NCBI GenBank assembly: GCA_002715465.1
Contig: PAYY01000001.1
Coordinates: 1 to 48,786, forward strand
Direction: 5' to 3'
Length of the DNA: 48,786 nt
Origin: Fidelibacterota bacterium
Lineage (GTDB): Bacteria; Marinisomatota; Marinisomatia; Marinisomatales; S15-B10
Below, in pieces: positions 1 to 8,347 of the stretch. A program made the translations under genes and the position numbers. Each line of letters opens with the position of its first letter. Within the stretch, counting starts at the first letter, position 1. The notes beneath the pieces were generated by a model. The model was not told where the DNA came from and made no database searches. It saw only the letters and a program-made list of their open reading frames with translations.

Positions 1-743
1 ATAAAAACTTTATTCCTGACCCAACATCTATCATCGGTCATTTTACTCGTAGTATTATGAAAGAATTAAGATTATTTGGTGGGCAAGAAGTGTTATATGA
101 GAAAGTAAAAGATTTTATCACTAATTATCTTTTTGGTAAGAGTGTTGATTTGAATGACTTAAACATAATTAGAAATTTAAGTGAAGTAGAATAAGTTAGA
201 ACTATTGTTGAAACTTTCAAAAAATATATTAACGAACTATCAGTAGTAGATAAAGGTGATACAGAAATACTTGATTATATTAAGGTTGGTAATACTAAAA
301 CATTTACAATTAAGGATACTGAAAAATTCTACCCTAAAAAGTCAGTATTTAATAGAATAGTTGGTGATAGTCATTTTGAACTAATCTTTTCTTCTACTCT
401 TGATTCTTGTATTGATGTGATTTCCTTTGTGAAGAACTTCCAGCAGATAAATTTCAAAATGGAATATATCAATTATGATGGTGGTATTGGATTATACTAT
501 CCCGATTTTGTTGTTAAGATAAGTGAAATCGAACATTGGGTTGTAGAAACAAAAGGGTTAGAAAACTCTAATGACCCATTGAAAATTGAACGACTTTCTA
601 AATGGTGTAAGGACGCTACCAAACAGACTAACACGAAGTGGGATTATCTTTATGTGATGCAGGAAGATTGGGACAAATTAGAAAAAACACCAAACTCATT
701 CAGTAAAATTATAGATTATTTTGGGAATCACAATAATGGTTGA
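1..743 (+). pseudogene. Type III restriction enzyme Res subunit, C-terminal remnant with in-frame stop
   Basis: Reading frame 3 is open from the window edge, hits TAA at 192-194, and stays open in the same frame to TGA at 741-743. Residues on both sides read as one protein. The distal part has a PD-(D/E)xK nuclease core: YYPDFVVK near 500-522 followed by VVETKG near 540-557, the arrangement at the C-terminus of type III restriction (Res) subunits. The helicase part would lie left of the window. The TAA could come from one change of CAA (Gln). No methyltransferase partner is visible. A GTG at 417 could open a 108-residue fragment, but I see no reason to think it is a gene. I infer a dead restriction gene; a sequencing error at 192 is the main alternative. 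Confidence 0.72.
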
Positions 744-749
744 ATATAA

Positions 750-866
750 ACCCAAGTCCAAACAGAAGGCGAGATTATCAAAACCGCCATCTATGACCAT
801 TCAGGAGATATAGGCGGTCTCTTAACTCAGGGTATGAGGAAAGTGGCTGAGGAATTGGGGAAGTGA
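750..866 (+). pseudogene. Orphan C-terminal tail of a CsgG-like protein
   Basis: After two stops (741-743, 747-749) a short frame reads through to TGA at 864-866. Its residues include EGEIIKTAIYDHSGDIGGLL, then GMRKVAEELGK. They align by eye with the part of the next gene that reads ETGEILKVTNFDYDGEIGDLL then GMKES, so this looks like the 3' end of a tandem paralogue whose 5' part was replaced by the restriction-gene remnant. Its base composition is GC-richer than the restriction remnant. It ends in GTGA, overlapping the GTG start of the downstream gene, as a former translationally coupled pair would. Confidence 0.6.
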
Positions 867-1855
867 AAAAGCCTCTCGCCATACTGATTGTGCTTTTTAG
901 CTTCCTCTCAGCACAAGAGACAACGGCTGTAATTGAATTTGAGGGAAATGGTGTGTCGGATTTTGAGGTCACCGCACTGACGGACAGATTCAGGGATGAA
1001 GTGGTGAAACTTGGAAGTGAAATTGTTGTTGAGCGTGGCAAGATGGAAGAAGTGCTAAAAGAACAGGCGTTTCAACAAACTGGATGTACATTTTCTGAAT
1101 GTGCTGTAGAAGTAGGAAAGCTATTAAGTGTTCAGAAAATCATAATTGGTTCAATAAGCAAAGTCGGGAATTTATTCTCTGTTTCGTGTCGTTTAGTCTC
1201 TGTTGAAACTGGTGAAATACTTAAGGTTACAAATTTTGATTATGATGGTGAAATTGGTGATTTGTTGAAGTTTGGAATGAAGGAAAGTGTTTATCAGCTT
1301 TTTGATTTAGTTCTTCCAGAAGGAGAAAAAAGAATTGCTACCAGTAAACCAATTAATAGTTCTAATTCTCAGTATGGGAAGCTTGAACTTTTTAACAATA
1401 GTTATAAAACATTATACTTAGATGGAGCACCAGTAGATACCTATTTATCCTCAGATACATATGAGCTCTTACCAGGAAACCATAGAATAAGTTATTATTC
1501 TGACGAGGAAATAAGGGAAGCAATAGAGGGTTCGGAGGCTGGAGTTAACCCATTTCTTTCTTTAGTTCAGAAAAAGGACATTTTTTGGGTTTGGGCTGTA
1601 GCGGATCAAAAATGGAAATTGGAGAAGGAAAAAGAATTAATCTTAAATAATACTAAAACATTTATGATTCAACCTGGTGAGATCAAAAGAGTTCATATGA
1701 CTTGGAAAGAAGGTAATTCAAAACCAGCTAAGAAGAATCGTGTAACTAAAAACTCTAGTCAGAAGGTTCTGACTGCAGAAGATAATCCGACAAGCTTCCA
1801 CCTTTCAATGATAATCATTTTTTTTAGCATCACTGGGATGTTTCTCTTTTATTGA
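863..1855 (+). CDS. Secreted CsgG/LpoB-like protein with PEGA-like region and C-terminal TM
   Basis: The 330-residue product begins with a signal peptide (MKKPLAILIVLFSFLSAQ). Residues of about 20-150 form a CsgG/LpoB-like alpha/beta domain, with a VVERGKMEEVLKEQ segment, a pair of cysteines in GCTFSECAVEVGKL, and IIIGSISKVG. Residues of about 170-215 resemble a PEGA surface domain (GKLELFNNSYKTLYLDGAPV ... LLPGNHRISYY). A hydrophobic helix at the extreme C-terminus may anchor it. Start GTG 863 overlaps the stop of the preceding remnant. GC content falls from about 45-48% in lines beginning at 841 and 961 to about 27-30% in lines at 1381 and 1621, suggesting a mosaic gene. Related proteins are thought to act in the periplasm or outer membrane; no specific role can be read here. 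Confidence 0.7.
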   Translation: MKKPLAILIVLFSFLSAQETTAVIEFEGNGVSDFEVTALTDRFRDEVVKLGSEIVVERGKMEEVLKEQAFQQTGCTFSECAVEVGKLLSVQKIIIGSISKVGNLFSVSCRLVSVETGEILKVTNFDYDGEIGDLLKFGMKESVYQLFDLVLPEGEKRIATSKPINSSNSQYGKLELFNNSYKTLYLDGAPVDTYLSSDTYELLPGNHRISYYSDEEIREAIEGSEAGVNPFLSLVQKKDIFWVWAVADQKWKLEKEKELILNNTKTFMIQPGEIKRVHMTWKEGNSKPAKKNRVTKNSSQKVLTAEDNPTSFHLSMIIIFFSITGMFLFY

Positions 1856-1961
1856 ATGGCTGGATCATATAAAATGAACAGGAGAGAATAAATAATGACT
1901 GATCATCTACACCAATCAAAATTTTCAACTTGGATCAGAAAACAAGGTGGTGGCATATTAA

Positions 1962-2069
1962 AAGAAAGATGCACACCCATTAGGAAGACAAGTCAGTGCT
2001 GGAGTATACCTGTATCGTATACAGGCTGGTCAATTTACTCAGACTCGGAAGATGCTGTTTCTGAAATAG
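1962..2069 (+). pseudogene. Remnant of secreted-protein C-terminal sorting/FlgD-like domain
   Basis: Frame 3 from 1962 to TAG at 2067-2069 encodes GRQVSAGVYLYRIQAGQF followed by TQTRKMLFLK at the very end. This is the standard ending of FlgD-Ig-like or type IX (Por) sorting domains: G-x-x-V-x-A-G-V-Y, a Y-R-I-x-A-G-x-F strand, and a terminal T-x-K/R-K-M-x-x-L-K. The frame is closed by TAA at 1959-1961 and no start exists, so only the last ~35 codons survive. A 65-codon ORF at 1895-2092 covers the same bases in another frame and is most likely a shadow. I infer the 3' scar of a lost secreted cargo gene. Confidence 0.6.
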
Positions 2070-2105
2070 AAATACTCTATAAAAAAGTTTAAAAAAATTG
2101 CCAAA

Positions 2106-2139
2106 AAACTTGTAAATCTCATACCATTTGTGCAAGTTT
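2106..2139 (+). terminator. AT-rich hairpin, possible terminator
   Basis: AAACTTG at 2106-2112 pairs with CAAGTTT at 2133-2139, with an inner AAAT/ATTT pairing (2114-2117 with 2126-2129) and a loop around CTCATACC. It is followed by only one more T and then CG, so it is a weak terminator candidate between the remnant region and the TonB receptor gene. Confidence 0.3.
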
Positions 2140-2155
2140 TCGTAACCATTATAAA
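2128..2155 (+). promoter_or_regulatory. Candidate promoter for the TonB receptor gene
   Basis: TTGTGC at 2128-2133 and TATAAA at 2150-2155 are separated by 16 bases, a fair sigma-70-like arrangement about 77 bases ahead of the start codon. A near-perfect inverted repeat just downstream (AAGAGCTCC 2154-2162 with GGAACTCTT 2171-2179) would lie at the start of the leader. Seen by eye only, and the bases overlap the candidate terminator. Confidence 0.3.
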
Positions 2156-2216
2156 GAGCTCCTTAACCTCGGAACTCTTCAAAGTATGGTTAAATTATTA
2201 ACGAAAATAATAATCT

Positions 2217-2222
2217 AAGGAG
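2217..2222 (+). promoter_or_regulatory. Ribosome binding site fixing the TTG start of the TonB receptor
   Basis: AAGGAG lies nine bases before TTG at 2232. It is one of the clearest Shine-Dalgarno sites in the window and supports TTG as start, since the signal peptide begins immediately after it. Confidence 0.7.
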
Positions 2223-2231
2223 TTAGGAACT

Positions 2232-5051
2232 TTGAAACGACTTTATTTCTCTTTTTCAATCATTCATTTTTTATTAATACCAGCATTCATATTTGGGCAA
2301 GGAAATATCTCAGGTCGTATCACCGATTCATCCAATGGGCAAGGGTTGCCTGGTGCAAATGTTGTTATCGATGGTACAGAATTAGGTGCCGCGGCTAATT
2401 CTACTGGAATTTATGAAATAAATAATGTTCCTATAGGTACACATACTGTGATAGTTACTGTTATAGGTTATAGTCCACTTAGCAAAACTATAAATGTATC
2501 TTCATCAAGTTCAATTACAGTCAATTTTTCACTTTCTAGTGAATCAATTGAATTGACTAGTTTAGAAGTCCTTGCATCTCGTGCTGATGAAAGGACACCC
2601 GTATCTTACTCTAATATTACTAAGGCTGAAATGGAATTTCGTCTTGGTTCACAAGATATCCCAATGAGCCTTAATACCACGCCGAGTGTTTATGCTACTC
2701 AACAGGGCGGTGGTGCTGGCGATGCTCGTATAAATATAAGAGGTTTTAATCAAAGGAACATTGCAGTGATGATTAATGGTGTCCCTCAAAATGACATGGA
2801 AAATGGATGGGTCTATTGGTCTAATTGGGATGGTGTGGGTGATGCAACTTCTTCCATACAGGTTCAACGTGGATTGAGTGCAGTAAATCTTGCTGCACCA
2901 TCTGTTGGTGGCACTATGAATATTATTACTGATCCTACAGCTATGAGTAGGGGTGGAAAATTAAAACAAGAAATAGGCGCAGGAAATTTTCTAAAAACTA
3001 CAATTAATTACAACACGGGTTTAATTAGAGATAAAATGGCTTTCAGTGGATCCATAGTTCGAAAAACTGGAGATGGCGTTATTGATAAGACATGGACTGA
3101 TGCATGGGCATATTATTTTGGAGCTAGTTTTCAGATGAATCAATCAAACAGATTTGAACTATATGCAGTAGGAGCTCCACAGCGTCATGGGCAGAATCTC
3201 TATAAACAGAATCTTGGTGCCTATGATTCAGAATTTGCGAAATCCATAGATGGTTATGATGAAACAGCCCTAGGTACGGATGGTAAGTTCAGAGATAGTG
3301 GAGAGATTAATGGAATTAGTTTTGGAAGAAACTTTAATCAGAATTGGGCACCAGTCAACTCTAATTATAAGGGGAAGCAATACTACTACATGTATGGAGC
3401 AAAAACAGTTGACAGATTTAATCCAAACTTCATAAATGAAAGGGAAAACTTTTTTCATAAGCCCCTTGTAAATCTAAATCACTTTTTAACAATAAATGAT
3501 AAATTGAGATTATCTTCCGTTCTTTACTGGTCTGGTGGTTCGGGTGGTGGAACAGGGACCTATGGAAGAATACCAACAATGGATGCTGATGGAAATCTTG
3601 GAGATGATGATTATAAATTTTATTATGGAAGATCTCCTTGGGTTAGAGATTGGAATGCATTAATTACGATGAACTCTGGTTCTGATGATACAGTTTACGT
3701 GGATAAGAATGCTTTTGCTCGTGAACAGGGGCAATCAGTTGGCATTCTAAGGAATAGCATTAACCGTCAGAATACAATTGGATTAATTTCTAAATTGAAT
3801 TTGGATTTGAACAAAGCACTGAAACTTCAATTTGGTATTGACTGGAGAACAGCTGGAATTGAACATGCAAGAGAAGTTAGAGATTTGATGGGAGGAGATT
3901 ATTATATTGACTATGCAGATGACAATTATCCTTCAGGTAAAAAAGTTACTCTTGGTGATATAATTGCTTATCACAATGATACTACCGTTGATTGGCTAGG
4001 GGTTTTTGGTCAGGCAAGTTATGCAAGTGGTCCAATATCTGCTTATGGTATGGCTGGATTTTCTTCTATTGGATATTCTTATCAAGACCATTTTACTGTA
4101 GATAATGAAAAGATTATAGCTGATCCTATATCTGCCACTCAGTTTAAAGGTGGGGCAATGTTTGATGTTAATGACAATTTAAGTATTTTCGGAAATTTTG
4201 GAATTGTTGAAAAACCTCCTATCATGGACAATGTTATATATTATGACGGGACTGTGGCTTCAGACCCTGCAAATGAAAAATTCCAGAGTTTCGAAGCTGG
4301 CGCCAATTTCAATAGCGGAATTTTTGGTTTAAAGACAAGTTATTATAATACTGATTGGATGGATCGAAATCTCACTAAGGCTGTTACATCAGGGCAAGGT
4401 TCCAGTGGAGATACAGATGTCATTTTCTTAACTGGTATTGACCAAAATCACAGTGGTATAGAAATTGAAGGAAAAGCCCAAATAATGTCAATGCTTCGTT
4501 TAGATGTAGTGGCTAGTATTGGAAACTGGAAATTTGTTGGAGATGCTTCAGGTAATTATCAAGAAGATGAGTTTAATGAACAAGGTCAGGTTATAGGTCA
4601 AACTACAACAAACTACGATTATGCTCTTGATGGATTGTATGTGGGAGATATGCCACAAACAGGTTATGTTTTTGGAGTAACTCTTACACCTATTACCGGA
4701 TTACGAGCTCAGGTTTTGTATAAAATATATGATAAGAACTATTCAGACTGGGGTCCATCAGCTCGTGAATATAGTGGTGATGATTCTGAGGTAGATAGAG
4801 AGCAAGTTTGGGAGGCACCAGGTTATTCAAAAATGGATATTCACTTGTCATACGATTTGCCAACTATTGGAGGAATGAACTTTCAGTTATTTGCCCATGT
4901 ATTTAATGCTCTTGATAATATTTATGTGCAAGATGCTGTTGATCATAGTAGATATAATAGTTATGGAGATAAGATTCATGCAGCTCATAATGCTGAAGTA
5001 TTTTTAGGAATACCTAGATACTTCAATGCTGGATTAGTATTACGGTTTTAA
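2232..5051 (+). CDS. TonB-dependent outer membrane receptor (SusC/CarboxypepD_reg type)
   Basis: The 939-residue product has a signal peptide (about 1-22), a carboxypeptidase-regulatory-like beta-sandwich domain (about 24-105, GNISGRITDSSNGQGLPGAN onward), a TonB plug (about 115-240 with INIRGFNQRN, VMINGVPQND and GGTMNII) and a long beta-barrel ending in aromatic-rich strands and a terminal LVLRF, as outer membrane proteins do. It should import a large substrate across the outer membrane using TonB-ExbBD energy; the substrate cannot be told. No SusD-like lipoprotein follows, unlike the classic polysaccharide loci. It is monocistronic here: a convergent gene starts the next operon's end 39 bases later. 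Confidence 0.92.
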   Translation: MKRLYFSFSIIHFLLIPAFIFGQGNISGRITDSSNGQGLPGANVVIDGTELGAAANSTGIYEINNVPIGTHTVIVTVIGYSPLSKTINVSSSSSITVNFSLSSESIELTSLEVLASRADERTPVSYSNITKAEMEFRLGSQDIPMSLNTTPSVYATQQGGGAGDARINIRGFNQRNIAVMINGVPQNDMENGWVYWSNWDGVGDATSSIQVQRGLSAVNLAAPSVGGTMNIITDPTAMSRGGKLKQEIGAGNFLKTTINYNTGLIRDKMAFSGSIVRKTGDGVIDKTWTDAWAYYFGASFQMNQSNRFELYAVGAPQRHGQNLYKQNLGAYDSEFAKSIDGYDETALGTDGKFRDSGEINGISFGRNFNQNWAPVNSNYKGKQYYYMYGAKTVDRFNPNFINERENFFHKPLVNLNHFLTINDKLRLSSVLYWSGGSGGGTGTYGRIPTMDADGNLGDDDYKFYYGRSPWVRDWNALITMNSGSDDTVYVDKNAFAREQGQSVGILRNSINRQNTIGLISKLNLDLNKALKLQFGIDWRTAGIEHAREVRDLMGGDYYIDYADDNYPSGKKVTLGDIIAYHNDTTVDWLGVFGQASYASGPISAYGMAGFSSIGYSYQDHFTVDNEKIIADPISATQFKGGAMFDVNDNLSIFGNFGIVEKPPIMDNVIYYDGTVASDPANEKFQSFEAGANFNSGIFGLKTSYYNTDWMDRNLTKAVTSGQGSSGDTDVIFLTGIDQNHSGIEIEGKAQIMSMLRLDVVASIGNWKFVGDASGNYQEDEFNEQGQVIGQTTTNYDYALDGLYVGDMPQTGYVFGVTLTPITGLRAQVLYKIYDKNYSDWGPSAREYSGDDSEVDREQVWEAPGYSKMDIHLSYDLPTIGGMNFQLFAHVFNALDNIYVQDAVDHSRYNSYGDKIHAAHNAEVFLGIPRYFNAGLVLRF

Positions 5052-5052
5052 A

Positions 5053-5075
5053 AATTCTTAATTGATAATAAAGAA
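5053..5075 (-). terminator. Weak AT-only hairpin between convergent genes
   Basis: ATTCTT at 5053-5058 pairs with AAGAAT at 5070-5075. On the minus strand the stem is followed by a short T run (read from the A run at 5049-5053), so it could end the long minus-strand operon. The stem is only six pairs and AT-rich, so this is a tentative call. Confidence 0.27.
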
Positions 5076-5090
5076 TAATTAGCAAGAAAT

Positions 5091-6032
5091 TTAATTTCTT
5101 CTTTTAACCTCTCTATGCAAAATACCTCCTTTTGGATCACGAATTATTGTTACGAGTTCACTCCTCGCATTATCAAAAATATATTCGATTGATTCAAGTA
5201 GATTATTTTGGTTGTCAAAAAATTCTTTTTTTAATAGACGTTCATTTTCATCATATATAAGTTGATGACTACCCATTTTTGTACTATCAGCAAGAAAATA
5301 TTCTGATGTTGTATATCGAAATGTTATAGGATTAATACTATCTCCCTCTGTTTCATACCTATGTTTAAATCGATAAAAGTAGTAACGATTCCCAAGTGGA
5401 TCACTAATTAGAGTTTCAATGGGTCTATTGAGACGATTATGTTGAAATTCAGCAATCCACCCCTTTTTCATCTCACTTGCTGATGGGTGGAAAAGATGGG
5501 GTTCCATTAATGTTAGTGCTTGTTGTTTAGCAAAGACAATAAAAAGACGAGATTCTTCTTCTCCCTCAGTAGTCATAAAATAATATGTCCATAAATGTCT
5601 ATTTCGTTTTTGAAAAAACTCTATAGTTCGAATTGATGAATCTTCTTCGTAAGATGCTCTATAATATGGAAGTTTTCCTATTTTTGATGGAGAAAGTTCT
5701 TTGCCAAATTGTCTTAAATGCGGGTTCCAATTTCTAAAATACTTAAAAGGTGGTTTTGCTCTAGGAAATATTTCATTTTTTTTTAATTGTGCAAGGATGC
5801 GGTCTCCATTAGGATAAAACTCTACTTTAACGAGGCGTCCACGTGAATTATAATAAGCTTTAAAGTGATTTGTTTTATTTGCATCTTCATTAGAGATTTC
5901 ATCTTTAAGAAGATCACTTCGATGGAGGTCAGTTTTAAAAAATTTTATATTACCTTTTTCTTGGGACGATCCTAATGTAAAAAAACATAAAAAAATAAAT
6001 ATCTTATTTAGGATTTTTATGGTTGTGTTCAT
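5091..6032 (-). CDS. Secreted protein of unknown function with MORN/RHS-like strands
   Basis: The 313-residue product has a signal peptide ending near LGSSQ. The rest is rich in short alternating motifs of the type GRLVKVEFYPNGDR, NRPIETLISDPLGNRYYF and NERLLKKEFFDNQNNLLESI, which recall MORN- or RHS-like beta-strand repeats often found in secreted FCB proteins. I do not recognise a named family. The start ATG overlaps the stop of dnaG by four bases (ATGA), so it is the last gene of the yqeY-cvpA-dnaG operon and is translationally coupled to primase despite an envelope location. Confidence 0.7.
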   Translation of the reverse strand: MNTTIKILNKIFIFLCFFTLGSSQEKGNIKFFKTDLHRSDLLKDEISNEDANKTNHFKAYYNSRGRLVKVEFYPNGDRILAQLKKNEIFPRAKPPFKYFRNWNPHLRQFGKELSPSKIGKLPYYRASYEEDSSIRTIEFFQKRNRHLWTYYFMTTEGEEESRLFIVFAKQQALTLMEPHLFHPSASEMKKGWIAEFQHNRLNRPIETLISDPLGNRYYFYRFKHRYETEGDSINPITFRYTTSEYFLADSTKMGSHQLIYDENERLLKKEFFDNQNNLLESIEYIFDNARSELVTIIRDPKGGILHREVKRRN

Positions 6033-7813
6033 TTCAAAGACTTAAGTAATGAGACTCTTTTTTTTTCAAGTTCAGAAAGGTTTTCCCGAAGTTTCATAAT
6101 AGAGGCTATAGTTTCTGAAGTATCTTTACCAGATTTCTCTATTTGTCTTAAGCGTATTCGTTCCTGTTCAATTTTCTTTTTTAGTGGTTGCTTCTCGATT
6201 GTTATTAAGCAATCAATAGCCACATGGTATGGATCTTCTATTTCAACGGCCTCTAATAAAAGGCGAGAAGCAATTTCACGCTCATATTTCTCTTCAAAAA
6301 TGTCAACAGCACCAGAGACATTGGTAAAACCATTTGAACTATCAGATTTTATTAAGTAATCGGCTAAAACTTTCATAGTTGGATTAGAAAAAAAAGTTGT
6401 GTTCACTTTGTCTTTTAATAGTTCAAATATATCAATATTACCTGAAGCAAGAAGTTTTACTATTTCTTCTTCAGCTTTGTATAAACTAGATTGATAATTC
6501 TCATTTTTTACATCGATAATTTGTTTTTGATTAATGCGTCGTCCTTTACTTTCTATGAGACGCATTATACTAATTTCATCTACACTTAATTTTTCAGCTA
6601 CTTGGCGTACTAATTCTCGTCTTATTATATCATCATTAATTGTTGTTAATTCGTGTGCAATTTCATTAGCAAGTTTTGATTGTTGTGTCGCGTCGGTAAT
6701 GTCAAAAAGAGTGTTTTCGAAATGAAAAGTGATAAGATCTTTTGCATCTTTTAGACCTTTTTTAAAATCGTGAGCACCAAATTCCTTAACCCAACTATCT
6801 GGATCGCTTCCTTCAGGTACGATTACAATTTTTACATTTATACCTCCTCTCATTAGATTATAACCAGCTGCGATAGTAGCTTTACGACCGGCAATATCTC
6901 CATCATAGCAAAGATAAACTGTATCTGCTAACTTTCGTAATTGAGAAACCTGAGCAGAGGTAAGTGCTGTGCCAGAAGTAGCAACAACATTCTTTATTCC
7001 ATTTTGATAGAGTTGCAGGAAATCCATATATCCTTCTACAACAATAAAAGACCGTTTTTCTCGAGCTTCAGATCGTGTTCGCGAAAGACCATATAATATT
7101 TCACGCTTATTATAAATTGGTGTCTCAGGTGAGTTAAGATATTTTGCGTCGTTTTCACCACTCATATCTCTTCCACCAAAGCCTACGATACGATCACCTC
7201 TATTTGAAATAGGAAACATTAAACGGTTTCGAAATCGATCAAAAATCCCTTTATCCGTTTTTGTAAAAAGGCCACACTTTTCAATTACATCTTGGGATAT
7301 TTTCTTATTCCTTATGACACTCAGCAGATGATCCCATCCATCTCCAGCGTAGCCTATATCAAAGGATTCTATTGTATTAGAATCTAGTCCTCTTGATTGC
7401 AGGTATTTTAGAACCTTTTTTCCATGTGTGGAATCCAAATTGTTTTTAAAGAAAGAAACAGCTTGATTATGGACATCGTAAAGCTGACTAAAAAATTTGT
7501 CTGATCCTTCATCTCGATTAACATTTAGTTCAACACCATATCTTGCAGCGAGTGTTTTTAATGAATCTACAAAGCTAATTTTTTCATATTCCATTAGAAA
7601 TGAAATTGAATTTCCTCCAGCTCCACAACCGAAACAGTGGTAAATTTGTTTGTCAGGTGCAACACTAAATGAAGGTGTCTTTTCAGGATGAAAAGGACAA
7701 AGGCCAAAATAATTTCTTCCACGTTGTCTTAATTCAACATAATCTGAAATAATATCTAATATTTCCGATGAATCTCTAATTTGATCAATTGTGTCTTGAG
7801 GAATCTGTTTCAC
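6029..7813 (-). CDS. dnaG: DNA primase DnaG
   Basis: The 594-residue enzyme makes the RNA primers that start lagging-strand synthesis, working with the replicative helicase. The N-terminal CHC2 zinc finger is complete (C39, H42, C60, C63 in CPFHPEKTPSFS and YHCFGCGAGG). The TOPRIM catalytic core follows, with VVEGYMDFLQLY and the acidic YDGDIAGRKA motif. The C-terminal helicase-interaction region is degenerate, as is usual. Start is GTG at 7813, six bases after the cvpA stop. Length is normal. Its neighbours yqeY and cvpA are common dnaG companions in bacteria; rpoD and rpsU, partners in the E. coli macromolecular synthesis operon, lie about 19 kb away in this window. Confidence 0.97.
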   Translation of the reverse strand: MKQIPQDTIDQIRDSSEILDIISDYVELRQRGRNYFGLCPFHPEKTPSFSVAPDKQIYHCFGCGAGGNSISFLMEYEKISFVDSLKTLAARYGVELNVNRDEGSDKFFSQLYDVHNQAVSFFKNNLDSTHGKKVLKYLQSRGLDSNTIESFDIGYAGDGWDHLLSVIRNKKISQDVIEKCGLFTKTDKGIFDRFRNRLMFPISNRGDRIVGFGGRDMSGENDAKYLNSPETPIYNKREILYGLSRTRSEAREKRSFIVVEGYMDFLQLYQNGIKNVVATSGTALTSAQVSQLRKLADTVYLCYDGDIAGRKATIAAGYNLMRGGINVKIVIVPEGSDPDSWVKEFGAHDFKKGLKDAKDLITFHFENTLFDITDATQQSKLANEIAHELTTINDDIIRRELVRQVAEKLSVDEISIMRLIESKGRRINQKQIIDVKNENYQSSLYKAEEEIVKLLASGNIDIFELLKDKVNTTFFSNPTMKVLADYLIKSDSSNGFTNVSGAVDIFEEKYEREIASRLLLEAVEIEDPYHVAIDCLITIEKQPLKKKIEQERIRLRQIEKSGKDTSETIASIMKLRENLSELEKKRVSLLKSLK

Positions 7814-7819
7814 AACTCA

Positions 7820-8347
7820 TTAACTCTCTATTTTTTCTTTTACCCAGACTTTACCTTTTTCTATTGGTTCGTCAAGGTGATAAATATCTATGAGCCAATT
7901 ACGGATTCCACTTGAATTATGATAGACATATGACTGAATCTTCATTGTAATCATATGTTCAGAGTTTGGAATAATATCAATAATCCAACATAGTAGAATT
8001 GCTACAACAGAAGCCTTTAATGAGCCTATAGCTATACCCATGATTCTATTAATTGATTTTACTCCTTTTGCAAGTAAGAACATTTGAACAAAGCGAGTTA
8101 ACACTCTAGCAATAAAAAGTGTAGTAAAAAAAATAATGGAGAATGCAATAAAAATGATCAATCTCCAATCCAAAGGTAATTTTTCATAAATTATAGCTGC
8201 AAGAGAATAATAAAACTTAAATCCGGCAATTGATGAGACAATTAGGCCAATTAATCTTCCTGCTTCTTCTAGAAACCCTCGCTTATAGCCTATAATCCCA
8301 AAACTGATAAAAAGAAAAATAGCAACAAGATCAAAGGGGTGAATCAA
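7820..8347 (-). CDS. cvpA: CvpA-family inner membrane protein
   Basis: The 175-residue product begins with FDLVAIFLFISFGIIGYKRG and has about four membrane helices, followed by a hydrophilic tail, which fits the CvpA/colicin V production family (also seen beside MutS2 or purF in other genomes). Family members are linked to envelope homeostasis and transport but have no settled biochemical activity. ATG at 8347 overlaps the yqeY stop by four bases and the stop lies six bases before dnaG, so the three genes are coupled. Confidence 0.85.
   Translation of the reverse strand: MIHPFDLVAIFLFISFGIIGYKRGFLEEAGRLIGLIVSSIAGFKFYYSLAAIIYEKLPLDWRLIIFIAFSIIFFTTLFIARVLTRFVQMFLLAKGVKSINRIMGIAIGSLKASVVAILLCWIIDIIPNSEHMITMKIQSYVYHNSSGIRNWLIDIYHLDEPIEKGKVWVKEKIES

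Noticed and set aside
778..1041. Minus-strand ORF of 87 codons over the CsgG-like start
   Set aside because: Antisense to a gene with signal peptide and conserved domain; its serine-rich translation looks like a shadow.
1895..2092. 65-codon ORF with an AGGAG site upstream
   Set aside because: Another frame over the same bases encodes a recognisable sorting-domain end (1962-2069); this frame has no recognisable pattern and is most likely a shadow.
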